64,000 nucleotides of DNA from positions 1 through 64,000 of the forward strand of contig CAZSMC010000016.1 of the NCBI GenBank assembly GCA_964607755.1, given 5' to 3'. The translations under genes were made by a program, and so were the position numbers. The notes under the pieces were generated by a model. The model saw only the letters and a list, made by a program, of their open reading frames with translations. It was not told the origin of the DNA and did not search any database. Source of the stretch: CAZSMC01 sp964607755. GTDB lineage: Bacteria; Zhuqueibacterota; Zhuqueibacteria; Residuimicrobiales; Krinioviventaceae. Below, piece by piece: positions 63,032-64,000 of the stretch; positions within the stretch are counted from its first letter, which is position 1, and each line of letters opens with the position of its first letter.

Positions 63032-63103
63032 AAAAAAAAGCGCCGGCTGTCAGTAAGCCTAGGGGGGGTCAGCCACTGACGAGGGGGGTCCCGGCGCCTT
63101 TTT
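63032..63103. terminator. Bidirectional terminator with unusual G-rich bistable core
   Basis: A-run, then GCGCCGG (63040-63046) pairing with CCGGCGC (63091-63097), then T-run: a terminator for both converging genes. Inside, GTCAGT (63049-63054) can pair with ACTGAC (63075-63080), or the second GTCAG (63068-63072) can pair with CTGAC (63076-63080) with a CCA loop; the two are exclusive. Runs of seven G (63062-63068) and six G (63083-63088) flank the 3' arm. Confidence 0.6.
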
Positions 63104-63127
63104 CAATTATAAAAAATCAACTTTTTT

Positions 63128-64000
63128 TTAAAATTCGTTCAGTTTTCTCTTCTCTTGAAAAGAAAGATTATGACATCCTTTCAGAAAAAAATATGCTTTT
63201 CTTGAAACATACAAATTATCATGATCCAAAAAATTTATAATTCTTTTTTTAATCTGAGATCCTACTTTTTGCTTTTTTTGTAGTAAATCCATAGTATGTT
63301 TAAATATAGCTACACCTAACTCATTATCAACAAATTGATCGAGTATTTCTTCAATGACGAAATCACTTACATTTTCTATTTCATTTAATCTAAATAAAAT
63401 TTGTAGCTTGCGTGAAGTATTTACTTTTTTAAATGACTTTATCAGTTTTTTTTGTATTTTCGGATCTGATATGATATCACTCGGAAGGGCGTTAAGAGCT
63501 TCACGAGCAACATGGGCATTATTGTCACCTACAAGTTCTAAGATTGAAAAAAGCAAGGAATCCTGATGAAAATTACCATCGGCATTTTTAATGGCCCATA
63601 TCTGATAGTCTTGTTGATTGCTGTTCAGCATTGATAATAAGAATTTTGGGCTTTTCTTATTTTCCAATATATCATGTATTTTTTTCTGTGTTTGCCCGTA
63701 CACAATGTGCCATAATGTATACGTAGTGTAAACGGCATCTTCTACTATATAATTCTCTATACTCTTTATCGTTGCCCCGGTAGTAGCATCAAGCCCCAAT
63801 TTCTCTTTTTTATTCTTTGATTTAACGAGTTCTTTAATTGTATAATTTTTCAGTATTGAATGAGGATTTGATAAAATGGAATCCAGTTTCTTATAATCAT
63901 CTTTTGTGAATTTTTTATGCAAAGATTTTGTCAATGAATCACCTGGAAACAATTCAAATCCCATATAATTTCCAATGGCATCCCAAAATATCTTTATATC
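63128..64000 (-). CDS. HEAT-repeat-like protein, 5' end outside window
   Basis: The 3' 290 codons of a minus-strand gene; the frame stays open to the right edge (DIKIFWDAIGNYMGFELFPG), so the ATG at 63964 is probably internal. KLGLDATTGATIKSIENYIV resembles the D-TGAT motif where FMN is covalently attached in FMN-binding domains. From about residue 130 on, helical pairs like a HEAT-repeat solenoid follow (FSILELVGDNNAHVAREALN, RIINFLDHDNLYVSRKAYFF). Not recognised beyond that; possibly a redox-linked envelope protein. Confidence 0.6.
   Translation of the reverse strand, partial: DIKIFWDAIGNYMGFELFPGDSLTKSLHKKFTKDDYKKLDSILSNPHSILKNYTIKELVKSKNKKEKLGLDATTGATIKSIENYIVEDAVYTTYTLWHIVYGQTQKKIHDILENKKSPKFLLSMLNSNQQDYQIWAIKNADGNFHQDSLLFSILELVGDNNAHVAREALNALPSDIISDPKIQKKLIKSFKKVNTSRKLQILFRLNEIENVSDFVIEEILDQFVDNELGVAIFKHTMDLLQKKQKVGSQIKKRIINFLDHDNLYVSRKAYFFLKGCHNLSFQEKRKLNEF

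Noticed and set aside
63040..63097. HDV-like self-cleaving ribozyme on the minus strand
   Set aside because: Some local similarity (GGCGCCGG, C-runs), but the required double pseudoknot and catalytic C region could not be drawn.

Overview
The window looks like a chromosomal segment from an uncultured or little-studied member of the FCB superphylum, most like the KSB1/Calditrichota side of that group. This is an inference from gene content. Large secreted proteins carry C-terminal FlgD-like sorting domains that start with motifs such as QNYPNPFN. There are PorV-type outer-membrane proteins, a gingipain-like C25 peptidase and a TonB receptor with a CarboxypepD_reg-like front domain. I did not compute base composition or run any search.

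Layout. 1-7 kb (minus strand): a cut-off tRNA-Ala(GGC), a MrfA/MrfB (YprA/YprB) DNA-repair pair, a PEP-utilising ATP-grasp enzyme translationally coupled to them, and a 5'-nucleotidase/UshA-like lipoprotein. The lipoprotein frame is interrupted by a single TGA inside a Cys-Gly-X redox motif, with a SECIS-like hairpin just after it; I read it as a selenoprotein. 7-12.6 kb: envelope genes, including a PorV-OmpA-AMIN fusion, an NHL-propeller secreted protein and a small barrel. 12.6-22.6 kb: housekeeping genes (ptb, buk, apt, acyP, asnS, gpsA, purM, a DUF4416 gene, xylA, gdhA, an S4 protein). 22.6-25.1 kb: an Mla-type lipid transport operon (mlaE-mlaF-mlaD). 25.5-28.5 kb (plus strand): a secreted C25 peptidase.

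28.5-52.1 kb (minus strand) is a carbohydrate-use locus that probably reads from the LacI regulator downward. It holds a duplicated carbohydrate-binding-type secreted protein, a TonB receptor, two very large secreted proteins, a PorV protein, a six-hairpin glycosidase, a complete binding-protein-dependent sugar ABC importer, a second six-hairpin lipoprotein, a GH130 phosphorylase and a Gfo/Idh oxidoreductase. The logic is outer-membrane capture, periplasmic trimming, ABC import and cytoplasmic phosphorolysis/oxidation. A perfect LacI-type palindrome sits 18 bp upstream of the regulator gene.

52.6-61 kb: a bifunctional PutA-like proline catabolic enzyme, a GH106-type rhamnosidase and a Tat-type Gfo/Idh oxidoreductase. 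61-64 kb is a repeat-rich accessory segment. It contains several palindromes, a 160-bp nested inverted repeat, a DUF6883-DUF4926 gene pair, a 5'-truncated gene fragment, an unusual G-rich structured element and the 3' part of a HEAT-repeat protein that runs off the window.
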